From positions 1 through 51,191 of the forward strand of contig UCEZ01000068.1 in NCBI GenBank assembly GCA_900471525.1: 51,191 nt of DNA, written 5' to 3'. The notes under the pieces were generated by a model that worked only from the letters and a program-made list of their open reading frames with translations, was not told the origin of the DNA and ran no database searches. The DNA comes from Hyphomicrobiales bacterium. GTDB taxonomy: Bacteria > Pseudomonadota > Alphaproteobacteria > Rhizobiales > Rhizobiaceae. Shown here in pieces: positions 8,050 through 16,607 of the stretch (the stretch's first letter is position 1; every line of letters begins with the position of its first letter). The translations under genes were made by a program, and so were the position numbers.

Positions 8050-9462
8050 CTACTTTTGCAGCACGGTGACCGGTGCGTCGTTAATCCAGCGAAGCCGCTG
8101 TTCGACCGGGAACATGGACAGCCGCGAATTGACGGCGGTGCAGGCGTTGTTCAACGCCTCCTGCGCCGTTGCCGTTTCGCCCGCCATGTACTTGGAAAGC
8201 TCGACGCCGAAGTTTTCCTCCACATCCGCGTAGAAGGGATGAAAGATGCGGCGGCGCGCATTCGCCTGTGTGTCGAGGAGCACCTTGTAGTAAGGATATT
8301 TCTCCTGGAGCGCCGGATCGGACAGGATCGACTTGCGGAACTGGCTGATGCCCCAGCCCTCATCCGCCAGGCGGCGCATGATCTTCTCGCTGGTGCCCCA
8401 CTTGATGAAGGCCCAGGCGGCTTCCTTCTCCTGGTCGGAAACCTTGGCGTTGATGGCAAAGGACAATGCGCCGGTATAGGTCGGCTGCGGTTTGCCATCG
8501 ACGGTTGGGCCACCGGAGAAGCCAGCCTTGCCGAGGCTTGGGAGCTTGGCTTCTTCCGGGTTGGTCAGGCGTACGGTGCGTACGCTCCAGTAGCCGGAAA
8601 GCGCTGTCTCGCCACGCTCCATGTAGCCGGATTGAATATCCCACATCAGGCCGAGATAGTCCGGCGGGTTGAAGGGAACCAGCGACTTCATGAATTCAGC
8701 GGCCTTGACATGCGGCTCACCCGTCATGGCGCAAAGGCCGGTTGCCGGATCCCAGTAATCCCCACCGAAACCGCGCATGATCGGGAAATAGTCGTGTGTT
8801 ATGGCGCCCTGAACGCGGCTATAGGATTCGGCGTTGCCGTAGAAATCCTGCTCCAGCACCTTGCCGGCGAGCTTATCTCCCTTCTTGCGGGTGAAGAACT
8901 CGGCGATGTCGTGGAACTGCTGCCAGGTGGACGGCGGCGCGAGATCATAGCTGTATTTGGCCTTGAAGGCCGCTTTCTCGTCGGCATTGTCGAAGAGGTC
9001 CTGGCGATAGTTGACGTGCCAGATCATGCCGGAGGCCGGGAAGGCCAGAAGCGCGCCCTGCCAGCTGTTTTCCTGCAGTTGCACCGGAATGATGTCGTCG
9101 AGCCCGATTTCGGCAGCGTCGCGCTTGGCGTAGTCAGTGAGGTCCTGCAGTGCCCCAGCCTCGCCAAGCATGCCCACCCAGGGGCTATCCACCCAGAGAA
9201 GCTGATAGGTCGGATTGTCGGAGCTCGCTTCGATAATGATCTTGTCGATCAGCCCCGGATAGGGAAGCATGTCGATCTGCACCTTGGCGCCCGTCTGCTC
9301 TTCGAACTCGCTGGTGATTTTCGCCAGGCGCGTCACCGAGGTGTCGCCGATGCCCAGCATCTTCAGTTGCACCCCCTCGAATGGCTTGTCTTGCGCCAAT
9401 GCGCTGCCGCACATCATCGCCACGAAACTGGCTGCCAAAAGGGATTTGTTCCATATGCCCAT
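8050..9462 (-). CDS. CUT1 extracellular solute-binding protein (family 1)
   Basis: The 470-residue protein starts with a Sec signal peptide (MGIWNKSLLAASFVAMMCGSALAQ, cleavage after ALA) and continues as a family-1 solute-binding protein ('EFEEQTGAKVQIDMLPYPGLIDKI'-like strand/helix start). A longer frame upstream is rejected because the ATG at 9462 is preceded by GTGGAGGAG and directly begins the signal peptide. It is slightly longer than most sugar-binding proteins (about 420 residues). It captures the substrate in the periplasm and delivers it to the permeases encoded downstream. The ligand is unknown; polyols, oligosaccharides and glycosides are typical. Confidence 0.93.
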   Translation of the reverse strand: MGIWNKSLLAASFVAMMCGSALAQDKPFEGVQLKMLGIGDTSVTRLAKITSEFEEQTGAKVQIDMLPYPGLIDKIIIEASSDNPTYQLLWVDSPWVGMLGEAGALQDLTDYAKRDAAEIGLDDIIPVQLQENSWQGALLAFPASGMIWHVNYRQDLFDNADEKAAFKAKYSYDLAPPSTWQQFHDIAEFFTRKKGDKLAGKVLEQDFYGNAESYSRVQGAITHDYFPIMRGFGGDYWDPATGLCAMTGEPHVKAAEFMKSLVPFNPPDYLGLMWDIQSGYMERGETALSGYWSVRTVRLTNPEEAKLPSLGKAGFSGGPTVDGKPQPTYTGALSFAINAKVSDQEKEAAWAFIKWGTSEKIMRRLADEGWGISQFRKSILSDPALQEKYPYYKVLLDTQANARRRIFHPFYADVEENFGVELSKYMAGETATAQEALNNACTAVNSRLSMFPVEQRLRWINDAPVTVLQK

Positions 9463-9594
9463 CGAACTGCTCCTCCACATTCGAATGAAAACGATCGGAA
9501 ACCGCACCCGATGCCGGGCGCGGCGGCTCAGTGCCGCCCTCGGATAACCGGCGGGCGGATTACACGCCTCTTGGTGAGGCGGAATGGGATATCT

Positions 9595-10110
9595 TTATGC
9601 GCCGCTGACGGGCGACCAGAGTTTCGGACCACCATCGGCTTCGTAGCCAAGCGGACCCGTCATGCTGACGATTTCGAGGAACTGGCCCCACGGTGCACGC
9701 AGATAGAGCCAAGTGAGCCCCTTCATTGCGCCTGCGTCGACATAGGTTGGTCCATCGAGCACATCGACGCCGCGCTCGCGCAACCGCTCGGCGGCCGAAA
9801 CCGCGTCATCGACCTGGAAGGCCACGTGAAAACCGCCCGGCTGGCTGTTGCGTTTCAAGGCGTCCTCCGTGGCTTCGCCCGAATACTCAAACAGTTCTAT
9901 GTTGCTGCCATTGCCGCAGCGAAGCACCTTGATATTTTCGATGCGGCAATGCTCCGGCACGCCAAGACGACGGCGCATGAACACGCCGTCAACGTCGATC
10001 TTACCTGTCGTCATGACGGTGACCGCACCGAAAATCGTCTCAAAGAACGCGACGGCCTCGTCGAGATCAGGCACGGTGAAGCCGATATGCTCAATACCAA
10101 AGATTTTCAA
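9595..10110 (-). CDS. VOC-family metalloprotein (glyoxalase/dioxygenase fold)
   Basis: The 171-residue protein has two beta-alpha-beta-beta-beta modules of the vicinal oxygen chelate fold. Candidate metal ligands are His in 'IEHIGFTVPD', Glu in 'IELFEY', His in 'GGFHVAFQVDD' and Glu in 'FLEIVSM', the usual H/E/H/E layout. The start is chosen as TTG at 10110 because GGGAGGG lies just upstream and the fold begins at once; the longer ATG frame would add a proline/arginine-rich unlikely leader. It may isomerise, epimerise or cleave a catabolic intermediate, with methylmalonyl-CoA-epimerase-like or lactoylglutathione-lyase-like roles possible. It is the first gene of the CUT1 operon, 77 bases from operator b. 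Confidence 0.8.
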   Translation of the reverse strand: MKIFGIEHIGFTVPDLDEAVAFFETIFGAVTVMTTGKIDVDGVFMRRRLGVPEHCRIENIKVLRCGNGSNIELFEYSGEATEDALKRNSQPGGFHVAFQVDDAVSAAERLRERGVDVLDGPTYVDAGAMKGLTWLYLRAPWGQFLEIVSMTGPLGYEADGGPKLWSPVSGA

Positions 10111-10187
10111 TTTTCCCTCCCGCCGTCCGACCTTTGCGGCCGGCCATTCTCGCCCCTCCCCGGGCGGTTCCAAACCGGATGGGTATG

Positions 10188-10201
10188 TATCCAGTTAGTT
10201 A
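10188..10201. promoter_or_regulatory. TetR-regulon operator, copy b
   Basis: TATCCAGTTAGTTA has one mismatch to TAACY-N4-RGTTA. Its flank reads TTAAATAACT on the minus strand, as in other copies. It lies 77 bases upstream of the VOC gene start, heading the CUT1 importer operon. Confidence 0.65.
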
Positions 10202-10403
10202 TTTAACTATGCACTATGCAGTTACCTTGTCAACGGCATAGTGCGCTAGTGCGATTGGAGTTTTGCAAACACGTGGCGGGAGAAGGCTCGACACCCGTGC
10301 GCTGGTGTTCGAAGATTGCGGTCCGCACATAGTGTAGTCGTAATTTTCCAGGACGAATCCGCCGCCGGGCTCTTGCCACGATTTCTGCGTGGGTTATTAT
10401 AAA

Positions 10404-10417
10404 TAACTAAATGGTTA
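10404..10417. promoter_or_regulatory. TetR-regulon operator, copy c
   Basis: TAACTAAATGGTTA is an exact match to the palindrome and ends 20 bases before the aldo/keto reductase start. It overlaps an upstream in-frame ATG at 10411, which supports the start at 10438 rather than that ATG. Confidence 0.75.
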
Positions 10418-10437
10418 CTGCATCAAGGGAGGATTAC

Positions 10438-11454
10438 ATGAAAACGTTAGCGAAGAGGAGATTTGGTCGGATCGATCTGGAGGTGACCAATTTTGCCTTC
10501 GGCACCGCGCCGATAGGCAATATTTTTCGCCCTATCGATGAGCAGACGTCGGATGCAATGATCCAGGCCGCATGGGACGGTGGCGTCCGATTCTACGACA
10601 CGGCGCCTATGTACGGCCATGGTCTCGCGGAATTGCGCACTGGACATTCTCTGCGCTGGAAGAACCGCGACGATTTCGTCCTGTCGTCGAAGGTTGGACG
10701 CGTGCTGAAGCCGAAGCGCCGCTCCGAAATCGATTTCTCGCCGTGGAACAATGCCGCACCGAACGAGATGATCTTCGACTACAGCTACGATGGCACCATG
10801 CGCGCCTTCGAGGATTCGCTGCAGCGCCTGGCACTCGAGCGTATGGATATCTGCTTCATCCACGATATCGACGTTTTCACGCGTGGTGCCGATCAGCCCG
10901 AAGTGTTCCGGCAGGCGATGGACGGCGCTTGGAAAGCCTTGTCGCAGCTACGCGACGAGGGCGTCGTCAAGGCGATCGGCGTCGGCGTCAACGAGTGGGA
11001 AGTCTGCCACGAAGCGCTCAAGCAGCGCGATTTCGATTGTTTTCTACTTGCCGGCCGCTACACACTGCTCGAGCAGGAATCGCTCGATGCGTTCCTGCCG
11101 CTTTGCCAGGAGCGCAATGCCGCCGTGATCATCGGGGGTGGCTTTAACTCGGGCATTTTGGCGACGGGTGCTATCGACGGGGCAAAATACAATTATGCGC
11201 CGGCGCCGGCGCCGATCATGGAAAAGGTCCGGGGCATCGAGGCCGTCTGCAAGGAGTACGACGTTCCATTGCCGGCCGCCGCGATGCAGTTCGTGGTCGC
11301 GCATCCCGCAATCCCTGCCTTCGTCGCGGGGACACGGACCGTCGAGCAGCTAAACAAGAATCTCGAATGGTTCAGCCACCCAATCCCGACGGATTTCTGG
11401 AGCGAATTGAAGCGTAAGGGCTTATTGCGCGAAGACGCCCCCACACCGGCTTAG
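10438..11454 (+). CDS. aldo/keto reductase (aldose/pyridoxal dehydrogenase-like)
   Basis: The 338-residue protein is an AKR with the complete tetrad: Asp and Tyr in 'FYDTAPMYGHG', Lys in 'LSSKVGR' and His in 'CFIHDID'. Overall it resembles the D-threo-aldose/L-fucose dehydrogenase and pyridoxal 4-dehydrogenase branch, which oxidises aldoses at C1 with NAD(P). The start at 10438 has AGGGAGG at a good distance; the ATG at 10411 falls in the operator. It is a single-gene rightward unit facing the CUT1 operon, followed by a hairpin at 11464-11496. An aldose or lactol oxidation fits the operon theme. Confidence 0.9.
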   Translation: MKTLAKRRFGRIDLEVTNFAFGTAPIGNIFRPIDEQTSDAMIQAAWDGGVRFYDTAPMYGHGLAELRTGHSLRWKNRDDFVLSSKVGRVLKPKRRSEIDFSPWNNAAPNEMIFDYSYDGTMRAFEDSLQRLALERMDICFIHDIDVFTRGADQPEVFRQAMDGAWKALSQLRDEGVVKAIGVGVNEWEVCHEALKQRDFDCFLLAGRYTLLEQESLDAFLPLCQERNAAVIIGGGFNSGILATGAIDGAKYNYAPAPAPIMEKVRGIEAVCKEYDVPLPAAAMQFVVAHPAIPAFVAGTRTVEQLNKNLEWFSHPIPTDFWSELKRKGLLREDAPTPA

Positions 11455-11463
11455 CCAAAAAGA

Positions 11464-11496
11464 GACACGGCGAGCCATCCTTGTGCTCGCCTTGTC
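11464..11496 (+). terminator. terminator-like hairpin between convergent genes
   Basis: GACACGGCGAGC pairs with GCTCGCCTTGTC (seven strong inner pairs, then four outer pairs after one mismatch) around a 9-base loop. It lies ten bases after the aldo/keto reductase stop and faces the convergent glycerate kinase gene. The T-tract is weak. Confidence 0.5.
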
Positions 11497-11543
11497 CTAT
11501 CCTTTCTGTATACAAATCGGACAGTGCGGCCGATATGCAGCGC

Positions 11544-12803
11544 TTAGAGAAGCAGTATCGCCCGAAAATCATTGACATTCGTTCCCGTCGGGCCGGGTAC
11601 GAAGAGATCATCGACGGCATTGAAGGCAGTCCAGGCATCGTTGTTCGAAAGAAATGCTGCGGGATCAACGCCGGCCATTCTCAAACGGGCAACGGTCGAG
11701 CCATCTGCAAATGCGCCGGCGTTATCCTCGCTCCCATCGATCCCGTCGGTATCGGCCGCAAGCGCGTGAATATTATCATGACCATCTATGCCCAAAGCCA
11801 GGGACAGAAGGAACTCGGAGTTCCGACCGCCCTTGCCCGACCCTGAAATCGTTACGGTTGTTTCACCGCCTGACAGCAAGACGACCGGTTTTGAAAACGG
11901 CCTGTTCTTGTTCATCACCTCGCGTGCGATGGCCGCATGCATGTTCGCAGCCTCCCGCGCCTCCCCCTCCACCGAATCCGACAGAATGACTGCTGGGATG
12001 CCCAGAGCCATCGCTTTGGCTGCTGCGGCCTCCAGCGACACCGCGGAAGATGCGATGATCTGATGCGTGTTGCGCGAAAGCCTTGGATCGTTCGGGAGAG
12101 GCGCGGCCGATCCACGTCCTTCAATATGCCGGATGATTTTCTCAGGCATGGAAATGCCGTAACGGCGGATCGCCGCCAGGGCCTCCGCCGGGCCCGTTGC
12201 GTCGGCCACTGTCGGGCCGGATGCAACGGCGGCCGGATTGTCCCCCGGAATATCCGATACGATCAGGCTGACTACCCGGGCGGGCCAGGCAGCGACGGCG
12301 AGCCGGCCCCCCTTTATTCGCGACACGTGCTTGCGGATGGTGTTCATAGCTGAAATCGGCGCACCGCTTGAAAGCAGAACCTTGTTCAGTTCGATCTCAT
12401 CGGCGAGCGTCAACTCTTCTGCCGGCGCCGGCAGAAGAGAGGAACCGCCACCGCAGATCAGTGCGATCACCAAGTCATCTTTACCAAGCCCCGAGACGGC
12501 GTCTAACAGCCGCCCGGAGGCGGCAAGCCCCGCAGAGTCCGGCACGGGATGCCCGGCTTCCAGGACCTCGATATTTTCGCATGCGACACCGTAACCGTAG
12601 CGCGTGACGACCACGCCTTCGAGCGGACCCTGCCAGGCGTGTTCCAGCGCCCGGGCCAGATGAGCAGCGCCCTTTCCGGCTCCTACGACGACAGTGCGCC
12701 CCTTCGGCTTTTGCGGCAGACAGGCGCGCACAGCGCGGTCGGCATCCGCCGCAGCGACGGCGGCATCGAACAACGAGATAAGGAACTCGCGCGGATCGAG
12801 CAT
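11544..12803 (-). CDS. glycerate 2-kinase, MOFRL family
   Basis: The 419-residue protein matches the GckA/TtuD-type glycerate kinases. It has the N-terminal DUF4147-like domain with 'VVVGAGKGAAHLARALE' (about 38-54) and 'ALICGGGSSLLPAPA', and the C-terminal MOFRL domain with 'LLSGGETTVTISGSGKGGRNSE' and 'AADTDGIDGSEDNAGA'. It phosphorylates D-glycerate to 2-phosphoglycerate, feeding lower glycolysis. It is the last gene of the CoA-transferase/hydratase/Dabb operon. A TTG at 12809 overlaps the Dabb stop and could be the start; ATG at 12803 is preferred. Its presence suggests glycerate or tartronate semialdehyde is an end product of the pathway. Confidence 0.9.
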   Translation of the reverse strand: MLDPREFLISLFDAAVAAADADRAVRACLPQKPKGRTVVVGAGKGAAHLARALEHAWQGPLEGVVVTRYGYGVACENIEVLEAGHPVPDSAGLAASGRLLDAVSGLGKDDLVIALICGGGSSLLPAPAEELTLADEIELNKVLLSSGAPISAMNTIRKHVSRIKGGRLAVAAWPARVVSLIVSDIPGDNPAAVASGPTVADATGPAEALAAIRRYGISMPEKIIRHIEGRGSAAPLPNDPRLSRNTHQIIASSAVSLEAAAAKAMALGIPAVILSDSVEGEAREAANMHAAIAREVMNKNRPFSKPVVLLSGGETTVTISGSGKGGRNSEFLLSLALGIDGHDNIHALAADTDGIDGSEDNAGAFADGSTVARLRMAGVDPAAFLSNNDAWTAFNAVDDLFVPGPTGTNVNDFRAILLL

Positions 12804-12805
12804 CG

Positions 12806-13117
12806 TCAAATCTTTACATCGACGACGACAACGCCATCGCTGCCGTTTTCGGTATGGGCAACGATACGGGCGCCGACCGCCTGGTGATGAGGTTCGACGA
12901 TATAAGCGTCACGCGCAGCCTCATCCGCGAAGTCAAACCAGAAGACGTCCTTGAAGCCACGGATAAGATCCGTTTCGACGCTGACATTCGGGCCGGCGTG
13001 GAAAGCGAGAATACCACCGACGTGAAGCTTCAATGCTTCGAGTTCCTCGTAGATCGACTGCTTTGTCTCCGAGGATACGTCGTCCTTGAAGCGTAGAAGC
13101 ACGAAATGCCGTATCAT
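12806..13117 (-). CDS. Dabb-domain (stress-responsive A/B barrel) protein
   Basis: The 103-residue protein is a single Dabb domain with the typical start 'MIRHFVLLRFKDDVS' and the 'GFKDVFWFDFADEAARDAY' core. The fold is a dimeric ferredoxin-like barrel; members are mostly of unknown function, and a few act as cyclases or small-molecule-binding proteins. It lies in the operon between enoyl-CoA hydratase and glycerate kinase. A role in handling a pathway intermediate is inference. Confidence 0.85.
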   Translation of the reverse strand: MIRHFVLLRFKDDVSSETKQSIYEELEALKLHVGGILAFHAGPNVSVETDLIRGFKDVFWFDFADEAARDAYIVEPHHQAVGARIVAHTENGSDGVVVVDVKI

Positions 13118-13160
13118 TGTCTAGTTCTCCAGATGCAGGTCCGGCCGCCGGCCGGCGTGG

Positions 13161-13952
13161 TCATCGCCCCTTGAAATCGGGCTTTCGTTTTTCCCGGAAG
13201 GCGGCAGTGCCTTCCTTCAGATCCTCGGTGCCCGCGGCAACGATACCGGCTATGGATTCGAGTACCCTCTCCCGCTCTTCGCCTTCCGCCGCATTGACGA
13301 GCATCTTGGCAAGTTCTGTCGCGAGCGGTGCGCGAAGCGCCGTGCGTTCGGCGATTGCGCGGGCAAGGGTCATCCCCTCGCCCGTCGGCACGACGCGATC
13401 GACGATACCGAACGTGTGTGCTTCCGCAGCGCTTAGGATTTCCCCGAATACTGCCATCTGACGCACGATCTGCGAACCGAAACGGCGCACGGCACGTTGT
13501 GTGCCCGACCAGCCGGGGATGATGCCGAGACCTGTCTCCGGAAGCCCTATCTTCACGTGGCTTTCGGCAATACGCATATCGGCAAGTGCCGCAAGCTCCA
13601 GCCCTCCGCCGAGCGCGTGGCCGTTCAGGACCGCGATCACCGGCTGACGCAATCTGGCAAGTGCATCGAACGCCGTATGCCCTTCCCGCAGCCAGAAACG
13701 GCCGAATTCCACCGGCGTATTCGCCCCCCAAGCGTCGATGTCGCCGCCGGCGGAAAAGGCCTTGCCCCGTCCGGTGACAATGACGACGCGGATAGTGGTA
13801 TCGCGCTCAATCCTGCGGCAGGTCGCGGCGAGCTGTTCGACCATCAATTCGTCAAAGGCGTTCAGCTTGGCGGGACGGCTGAAGGTCAATGTCGCGATTG
13901 CGCCGTCGACGTCGAGCGTGATTGTGTGACAATCCTCCGCTTTCTCCGTCAT
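13161..13952 (-). CDS. enoyl-CoA hydratase/isomerase
   Basis: The 263-residue crotonase-fold protein has both oxyanion-hole segments ('GKAFSAGGDID' and 'GHALGGGLELAAL'). Both glutamates used by true hydratases are present, in 'GGGLELA' and 'IGLPETGLG', so hydration of an enoyl-CoA is plausible. A 58-codon upstream extension is rejected because ATG 13952 overlaps the CoA-transferase stop by four bases (ATGA). It would act after the acyl-CoA dehydrogenase at 2849-3994, making a 3-hydroxyacyl-CoA. Confidence 0.92.
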   Translation of the reverse strand: MTEKAEDCHTITLDVDGAIATLTFSRPAKLNAFDELMVEQLAATCRRIERDTTIRVVIVTGRGKAFSAGGDIDAWGANTPVEFGRFWLREGHTAFDALARLRQPVIAVLNGHALGGGLELAALADMRIAESHVKIGLPETGLGIIPGWSGTQRAVRRFGSQIVRQMAVFGEILSAAEAHTFGIVDRVVPTGEGMTLARAIAERTALRAPLATELAKMLVNAAEGEERERVLESIAGIVAAGTEDLKEGTAAFREKRKPDFKGR

Positions 13953-15526
13953 CGCTCGAGATCCAGCCCGAAAGCCGCTGGCTGGAACAGCAGAGCGTCC
14001 ATAACGCGCAGGTCGGGCGAAACCTTCAACGGTGTCTGCGCCTGGGCCAGGATATCGCGATCGAGATCGATGCCCGGAGCCACCTCCATCACCACCAGCC
14101 CTTGCTGCGTCAGCTTGAGAACGCAACGCTCCGTGACGTAGGTGACGTCCTGACCCTGTGCGACGCCGCGCTTGCCTGAGAAGGAGACATGATCGACCTT
14201 GTCGACGACCTTCGCCACCTTGCCTTCCTTGGCAATGATGAGCTTGCCGTCGACAATGTCGAACTTAGCGCCAGCATTGAAATAGCCGGAGAAGACGATC
14301 CGTTTGGCCCGGGAGGTGATATCGACGAAGCCGCCAGCACCGGCCGTCACATGCGGTCGAACGGCGAGCTTGGAAACGTTGACCGAGCCTTCCTTGTCGA
14401 TTTGCAGGAAAGAGAGGAGCGACGCATCGAAGCCGCCTGCCTGAAAATAGGTAAACTGGTGCGGCGAGGCGACGAAGGCTTCGGCGTTCGATGAACAGCC
14501 GAACTTGAAGTCGAGAAGCGGAATCCCACCGACCGCCCCCTGTTCGATCAACCATGTGACGTCGCCGTGTCTGCCTTCCTCCAAAAGGATGCGCGGCACG
14601 TTTGCCGAAATGCCAAAGCCGATGTTTACGGCCCAACCCTTCTTCAGCTCCGTGGCAACGCGCCGGGCGATCACCTTGGCCACATCGAATTCCGGCGTGC
14701 GGAACGTGTCGAGCGGCCGGAACAACTCCCCTGAGATCGCCGGGTCGTAAACCGTCGCCGTCGTCTGCATCTGGTCGGGCGCCTCGACGATATAGTCGAC
14801 AAGAATGCCGGGAACACGCACGTCATGGGGCCGCAAAGAGCCGGCCTGGGCGATGCGCTTTACCTGGGCGATCACCTTGCCGCCGCTGTTGTGGGCGGCA
14901 AGTGCCACTTCCATTGCGCCCAGATAAGCGCCTTCGTGTTCAAATGTCAGGTTGCCGCGCTCATCCGCCGTGCTTGCCCGGATAATACCGACGGTCGGCG
15001 CGATCGCTGGGAAATAGAGCCATTCCTCGCCGTCGAACTCCACCTTGCGCACGATCGGCTTGCGGGCAGCCGCCTCGTTCATGGCACAGCCCTGCTGCGC
15101 CGGATCGACGAACGTCTCCATGCCGACCTTGGTGAGAACGCCGGGACGCTTGGCGGCAGCCTCGCGCAGCATGTCGAAGATGACACCGCTCGGCACGTTG
15201 TAGGCGGCGATCTCGTTTCGCCCGAGCATCTGCCAGATAAGCGGCGGCTCCGCCGATGACGGGCCGGAGGGATAGGAACCGCCGATGACGGTGGAAATCA
15301 TTCCGGGCTGGGCAAGATGGTCTATGCCCTTGGTTCCGAACATATCGCCGGCAGCGATCGGGTGGATCGTCGTAAGGTTTCGGGGGGAACCCTGCGCGCG
15401 AAAGCGCTCTCCCAGCGCAGCAAGCACCGCATCAGGGCAGCACAGGCCGCTTGATGAATTGACGGCAATTGTAGCGCCGTCCTGGATGCCCGCGACGGCT
15501 TCCGCGGCGGTTTTGATCTTGGACAT
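13949..15526 (-). CDS. family I CoA-transferase (acetate/propionate CoA-transferase, YdiF type)
   Basis: The 525-residue protein is a fused alpha/beta family I CoA-transferase. The N-terminal half has 'GATIAVNSSSGLCCPDAVL' and the C-terminal half has 'WLIEQGAVGGIP', whose Glu (about residue 328) matches the catalytic glutamate that forms the glutamyl-CoA thioester. It moves CoA from a donor such as acetyl-CoA to a carboxylic acid. ATG 15526 has GGAGAGG upstream; a GTG four codons earlier is less likely. It is the first gene of a four-gene leftward operon, with operator d 38 bases upstream. It probably activates the acid made by the GMC/aldehyde dehydrogenase pair. Confidence 0.92.
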   Translation of the reverse strand: MSKIKTAAEAVAGIQDGATIAVNSSSGLCCPDAVLAALGERFRAQGSPRNLTTIHPIAAGDMFGTKGIDHLAQPGMISTVIGGSYPSGPSSAEPPLIWQMLGRNEIAAYNVPSGVIFDMLREAAAKRPGVLTKVGMETFVDPAQQGCAMNEAAARKPIVRKVEFDGEEWLYFPAIAPTVGIIRASTADERGNLTFEHEGAYLGAMEVALAAHNSGGKVIAQVKRIAQAGSLRPHDVRVPGILVDYIVEAPDQMQTTATVYDPAISGELFRPLDTFRTPEFDVAKVIARRVATELKKGWAVNIGFGISANVPRILLEEGRHGDVTWLIEQGAVGGIPLLDFKFGCSSNAEAFVASPHQFTYFQAGGFDASLLSFLQIDKEGSVNVSKLAVRPHVTAGAGGFVDITSRAKRIVFSGYFNAGAKFDIVDGKLIIAKEGKVAKVVDKVDHVSFSGKRGVAQGQDVTYVTERCVLKLTQQGLVVMEVAPGIDLDRDILAQAQTPLKVSPDLRVMDALLFQPAAFGLDLER

Positions 15527-15564
15527 TTCCTCTCCCACTTCAGCTCAGCCAGCTTGCTATTAAG

Positions 15565-15578
15565 TAACTGGTTGGTTA
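15565..15578. promoter_or_regulatory. TetR-regulon operator, copy d
   Basis: TAACTGGTTGGTTA exactly fits TAACY-N4-RGTTA and is preceded by TTAAG as in copy e. It lies between the divergent CoA-transferase operon (38 bases away) and the second aldo/keto reductase (134 bases away) and could serve both. Confidence 0.75.
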
Positions 15579-15712
15579 TAAGATAGTCGAGGGTTTCAAT
15601 CCGATCAAGAGGAAATCGGACGAAAAGAACAACGCTTTCAGATAACGGCGGCCACGGCATCGCTCGTATTCGGGTTCGTCGACGACAGCACCGGATCAAA
15701 GGAGGAGGATCA

Positions 15713-16531
15713 ATGAGTCTCTATTTCACCAAGACATTTCAGCGTTCGTTCGGGACGTTTCCGCTGCGCGGCGAGGCGCTCGCTTTGGCGCTGAGAGCAG
15801 CAATCGACATTGGCTACCGCTCGATCGACACCGCGCAGCTGTATCAGAACGAAGCCGATGTGGGCGCCGCGCTAACCACGATCGACGTGCCGCGCGATGA
15901 ACTTTTGGTAACGACCAAGGTGCATCCCGACAGCTTCGGAGAAGACAAGTTCCTGGCCTCGGTCGAACAAAGTCTGCGGGACCTGCGGCTCGATTACGTC
16001 GATGCGCTGCTGGTACACTGGCCGCCTCTGGACCACAACATAGCCCCGTCCCTGAAACTGTTGGCGAAGGCCAAAGCGGAGGGGTTGACGCGCCATATAG
16101 GGGTCTCCAATTACACAGCAAAGATGATGCGCGAGGCTGCAGCCATCTCCGAGGAACCAGTGGTTACGAACCAGGTGGAGTTCCATCCCCTGCTCGACCA
16201 AAGCATACTCCTCAGGGCGGCGGCTGAGACCGGCATACCGCTGGCGTCCTATTCTTCGGTAGCGCGTGGTGAAGTGTTCAAGTATCCAATTTTCGGCGAG
16301 ATCGGAGCGATCTATGGAAAATCCGCCGGACAGGTCGTTCTGCGCTGGATCCTGCAGCAAGGGATTTCCATAAATACAATGTCTACAAAGGAAGAGAATA
16401 TCCGGGCAAATTTCGAAATCATGGATTTCGTCCTCTCAAGTGTCGACATGGCCCGGATATCAAAGCTCACTGGCACCAATTACCGCGTCGTCGACAGCGA
16501 CAAGGTTCCCTGGGCGCCGGATTGGGACTGA
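15713..16531 (+). CDS. aldo/keto reductase (2,5-diketogluconate reductase type)
   Basis: The 272-residue AKR has Asp and Tyr in 'SIDTAQLYQNEADVG', Lys in 'VTTKVHP' and His in 'LLVHWPP', so the catalytic tetrad is complete. Its short length and pattern place it with the AKR5/2,5-diketo-D-gluconate reductase group, NADPH-dependent reducers of carbonyls. This differs from the first AKR at 10.4 kb, which belongs to another branch. A strong AAAGGAGGAGG site precedes the ATG. It is a single-gene unit, divergent from the CoA-transferase operon and ended by the perfect hairpin at 16558-16590. Confidence 0.9.
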   Translation: MSLYFTKTFQRSFGTFPLRGEALALALRAAIDIGYRSIDTAQLYQNEADVGAALTTIDVPRDELLVTTKVHPDSFGEDKFLASVEQSLRDLRLDYVDALLVHWPPLDHNIAPSLKLLAKAKAEGLTRHIGVSNYTAKMMREAAAISEEPVVTNQVEFHPLLDQSILLRAAAETGIPLASYSSVARGEVFKYPIFGEIGAIYGKSAGQVVLRWILQQGISINTMSTKEENIRANFEIMDFVLSSVDMARISKLTGTNYRVVDSDKVPWAPDWD

Positions 16532-16557
16532 TCAATTAAAATGCGAAGCTGAAAACC

Positions 16558-16590
16558 AGACCGGCGGCCCAATAGGCCGCCGGTCTTTTT
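16558..16590. terminator. bidirectional rho-independent terminator
   Basis: AGACCGGCGGCC pairs perfectly with GGCCGCCGGTCT (12 base pairs, 5-base loop). It is followed by TTTT on the plus strand and flanked by AAAA on the left, which reads TTTT on the minus strand. It separates the convergent aldo/keto reductase and GMC oxidoreductase genes and probably ends both transcripts. Confidence 0.9.
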
Positions 16591-16607
16591 GTTGCAGTCT
16601 GGCTGAT

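Larger units (their letters stand above)
10111..10437. other. divergent promoter region between the VOC-CUT1 operon and the aldo/keto reductase
   Basis: This 327-base gap holds no credible gene. It contains two operator copies (10188-10201 and 10404-10417), one close to each divergent gene. Its right end is AT-rich ('ttattataaataac'), fitting a promoter for the rightward gene. Confidence 0.7.

Noticed and set aside
7984..10206. A 740-codon open frame on the plus strand opposite the CUT1 binding protein and VOC genes
   Set aside because: It is antisense to two genes with clear families, a signal peptide and ribosome-binding sites; long antisense frames are common in GC-rich codon-biased genes, and its translation shows no domain.
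10411..10437. ATG at 10411 as start of the aldo/keto reductase
   Set aside because: It lies inside operator c and has no ribosome-binding site, whereas ATG 10438 has AGGGAGG.
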